A stretch of DNA of 16,168 nt, taken from Candidatus Scatosoma pullistercoris. GTDB taxonomy: Bacteria > Bacillota > Clostridia > Christensenellales > Borkfalkiaceae. The stretch lies in assembly GCA_018714725.1 (NCBI GenBank), contig DVMZ01000052.1:1-16168 (forward strand), in the 5' to 3' direction. Below the pieces are notes generated by a model. It searched no databases and was not told where the DNA came from. It saw only the letters and a list, made by a program, of their open reading frames with translations. Below are positions 14,447 through 16,168 of this stretch, piece by piece. Position 1 is the stretch's first letter. Every line of letters starts with the position of its first letter. The translations under genes were made by a program, and so were the position numbers.

Positions 14447-15586
14447 TCACCATTTCCCTTCGCCGCCGTATTTGCGATAGAACTCCGCCGCAAATTCGCG
14501 GACATAGCCGCCGAGAATCGCCGCCCGCAATCCCCGCATCAACCGGTGCAGGAAGCTGATATTGTGCAGGCTGAGCAGCATGGCGCCATACATTTCCCCC
14601 ACGTTGACGAGATGTCTTAAATACGCCTTCGTGTAATGCCTGCAGCAGTAGCAATCGCACTCTTCGTCAAGGGGAGTGAAATCCTCTTTGTATTTCCCGT
14701 TTCTCACCACGATCCTGCCGCGGGAGGTGAGCGCGGTGCCGTTGCGGGCGATTCTCGTCGCCAAAACGCAGTCGAACATATCCACGCCGCGCATCGTCCC
14801 TTCGATGAGGCAATCGGGCGAACCCACGCCCATCAGATACCTGGGTACGTCGGACGGCATTTTATCTTTGAGAAAATCGAGGATTTCGTACATCAGCGGC
14901 TTAGGCTCGCCGACGGACAAGCCGCCGATGGCAATGCCGTGTCTGACGAACGGCAGACAGCGCGCGAGGCTTTCCCCGCGCAGGTCTTTGTAGAGATTTC
15001 CCTGAATGATGGGAAACAGCGCCTGGAAGGGCCGATTCTGCGCCTCGTGGTGTTTATAACACCGTTCCAGCCAGGCCCCGGTCCGGCGCATGGCCGCGTC
15101 CGCCTGCGCGTGATCGAAACCGTATTCGCTGCACTCGTCAAAGGCCATGATGATGTCCGCGCCGAGATTTTCCTCCACTTCCATCGCCTTTTCGGGCGTG
15201 AAGAAATGCCGGCTTCCGTCCACATTGGAGGAGAACTCCACGCCGGCGTCGGTAATTTTATTGAGCTTTGCGAGGGAGAACACCTGAAATCCGCCGCTGT
15301 CGGTGAGAATGGGCCGATCCCAGTTCATAAACTTATGCAGTCCGCCCGCCTCTTTTACGATCCCGTCCCCGGGCCGCATATAGAGGTGATAGGTATTGGC
15401 GAGCAGAATCTGCGTTCCCGCCTCTTTGAGATCGCGGGGGAATACGCCCTTGACGGTTGCCTGCGTTCCGACGGGCATATACACTGGGGTTTCGATGTCG
15501 CCGTGCGGCGTATGGAGAATTCCCGCCCTTGCGCCGGTGTCGGGGTCGGTTTTGATGAGTTCAAAGGAAAAATACTCGTTATTCAT
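14447..15586 (-). CDS. tgt: tRNA-guanine(34) transglycosylase (Tgt)
   Basis: Tgt exchanges guanine 34 of GUN-anticodon tRNAs for preQ1 in queuosine synthesis (cytoplasm). The length, 379 aa, is normal. Key residues by homology: the general-acid Asp96 in TDSGGFQVF (95-103), the substrate-binding block MAFDECSEY (147-155), GGLSVGEP (221-228), and the nucleophile Asp272 in GVDMFDCVLATRIARNG (267-283). Zinc ligands are Cys310, Cys312, Cys315 and His341 (CDCYCC... and SLHN). GTQATVKGV (40-48) and the NTYHLYMRPG block (64-73) are also standard. AAAGGAA lies about 10 nt before the ATG at 15586, and a sigma-A promoter lies 34-62 nt upstream. In Clostridia queA often precedes tgt; here a structured repeat array occupies the upstream side instead. 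All catalytic residues appear intact. Confidence 0.97.
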   Translation of the reverse strand: MNNEYFSFELIKTDPDTGARAGILHTPHGDIETPVYMPVGTQATVKGVFPRDLKEAGTQILLANTYHLYMRPGDGIVKEAGGLHKFMNWDRPILTDSGGFQVFSLAKLNKITDAGVEFSSNVDGSRHFFTPEKAMEVEENLGADIIMAFDECSEYGFDHAQADAAMRRTGAWLERCYKHHEAQNRPFQALFPIIQGNLYKDLRGESLARCLPFVRHGIAIGGLSVGEPKPLMYEILDFLKDKMPSDVPRYLMGVGSPDCLIEGTMRGVDMFDCVLATRIARNGTALTSRGRIVVRNGKYKEDFTPLDEECDCYCCRHYTKAYLRHLVNVGEMYGAMLLSLHNISFLHRLMRGLRAAILGGYVREFAAEFYRKYGGEGKW

Positions 15587-15619
15587 GCTCCCGTTTCCTT
15601 TCTCTTGCGTTACCCGGTT

Positions 15620-15648
15620 ATTATACCATACTTTGACGGGAAAGGCAA
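15620..15648 (-). promoter_or_regulatory. Sigma-A promoter for tgt
   Basis: The minus strand has TTGCCT (15648-15643), a 17-nt spacer, and a perfect TATAAT (15625-15620), giving a 5' leader of under 30 nt. The leader is too short for a preQ1 riboswitch, and none is seen. Confidence 0.78.
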
Positions 15649-15715
15649 GAAAAACCGGCGGCCGCCCGCAACTTCATGAAAATCCCTCCCTTTATTTCGC
15701 AACCTTTGCCGCCCT

Positions 15716-16168
15716 CGCCGCAAGGCGCTCCATATCCCCAACACAAGCAAGTCGTCAGACTTGCGCCACACGGGTCAAGGGACGATGTCCCTTGCGGGTG
15801 CAGGGCGGAGCCCGCAATTATCGCCGACAGGCGCACCCGAACCTTAAAAGCAAGCCGAACGGCTTGCGCCTTATTGCCGAAAGCAATCCCCGCCGCAAGG
15901 CAATCCCAGCCGCAAGGCGCATCCCACCCCAACACAAGCAAGTCGCCAGGCTTGCGCCTACGGGTCAAGGGACGATGTCCCTTGCGGGTGCAGGGCGGAG
16001 CCCGCAATTATCGCCGATAGGCGCACCCGAATCTTAAAAGCAAGCCGAACGGCTTGCGCCTTATTGCCGCAAGGCAATCCCCGCCGCAAGGCGAACCCCA
16101 ATCCCCAAAAAAGCAAGTCGCCAGACTTGCGCCTACGGGTCAAGGGACGATGTCCCTTGCGGGTGCAG
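15716..16168. repeat. Tandem array of modular hairpin-rich repeat units (about 175-191 bp)
   Basis: Two full units start at 15740 and 15931 (191 bp apart), and a partial third starts near 16106 and is cut by the window edge. The last hairpin of a preceding unit is seen at 15716-15727. Over 15771-15870 against 15961-16060 only two bases differ. Each unit contains, in order: GCAAGTC-loop-GACTTGC; CAAGGGAC-GAT-GTCCCTTG; an outer CGGGTG/CACCCG stem enclosing GGGC-GGA-GCCC and CGCC-GAYA-GGCG; GCAAGCC-GAAC-GGCTTGC; an ATTGC/GCAAT hairpin; and one or more GCC-GCAA-GGC hairpins with GNRA-type loops. Unit length varies with the number of the last module. No coding frame is credible. It resembles intergenic palindromic repeat families of bacterial chromosomes, but I cannot match it to a named family. 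Confidence 0.85.
15795..15839. other. Predicted three-way junction inside repeat unit 1
   Basis: CGGGTG (15795-15800) pairs with CACCCG (15834-15839), closing over GGGC-GGA-GCCC (15803-15813) and CGCC-GACA-GGCG (15822-15833). The same element recurs in unit 2 around 15985-16029, with a GATA loop in place of GACA. A nearby second CGGGT (15771-15775) could compete for the right-hand arm. Confidence 0.55.

Noticed and set aside
15587..15619. preQ1 riboswitch before tgt
   Set aside because: The leader between the promoter and the ribosome site is under 30 nt and lacks the pseudoknot elements.
15621..16007. 128-codon minus-strand frame through the repeat array
   Set aside because: It is a translation of non-coding palindromic repeats. 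The peptide repeats with the DNA units and has no ribosome site at its start.
15740..16168. Possible CRISPR array
   Set aside because: The repeating unit is about 175-191 bp and conserved along its length. There are no short repeats separated by unique spacers and no cas gene.

Overview
The window reads as a chromosomal segment of an uncultivated, G+C-rich member of the Bacillota, class Clostridia. A Christensenellales-type gut lineage is a guess, not shown. The evidence is a SCIFF ranthipeptide pair (scfA/scfB, close to a clostridial signature), Firmicutes-type AAGGAGG ribosome sites, consensus sigma-A promoters with 17-bp spacers, a long bifunctional Rel, and the clostridial gene order tgt - yajC - TIGR04086 membrane protein - scfA - scfB - secD - secF - recJ - rel - MBL hydrolase - hemZ. 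All 13 genes found lie on the minus strand, so transcription runs from high to low coordinates.

In transcription order: (a) 15716-16168 is a non-coding tandem array of about 175-191-bp units, each built from many small hairpins. It runs off the right edge. (b) tgt (tRNA queuosine/preQ1 exchange), yajC (Sec accessory) and a four-helix TIGR04086 membrane protein follow; tgt and yajC each have a recognisable promoter. (c) A DUF2975 membrane protein and a small YozG-like HTH regulator form a two-gene cassette with a perfect consensus promoter and a strong 15-bp-stem terminator. It sits inside otherwise conserved synteny and looks like an insertion. (d) scfA (50 aa, six cysteines) and its radical SAM/SPASM maturase scfB follow. 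scfA has its own promoter, and the 259-bp gap to scfB holds several hairpins. (e) secD and secF have their own consensus promoter and overlap by 8 nt. Both are divergent and appear to lack the conserved membrane aspartates of SecDF. A long hairpin terminator closes the unit. (f) recJ and rel follow, without the apt gene often found between them; then an intrinsic terminator, an MBL-fold hydrolase, and hemZ, cut by the left edge.

Functionally the region combines protein export accessories (YajC, SecD, SecF), DNA repair (RecJ), the stringent response (Rel), tRNA modification (Tgt), a probable porphyrin or radical SAM enzyme (HemZ) and a ribosomally made modified peptide system (ScfA/ScfB). The points most worth a second look are the structured repeat array, the SecDF pair without the usual proton-relay residues, and the SCIFF precursor with an extended charged tail. 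No RNA gene, IS element, CRISPR array or prophage gene was recognised.
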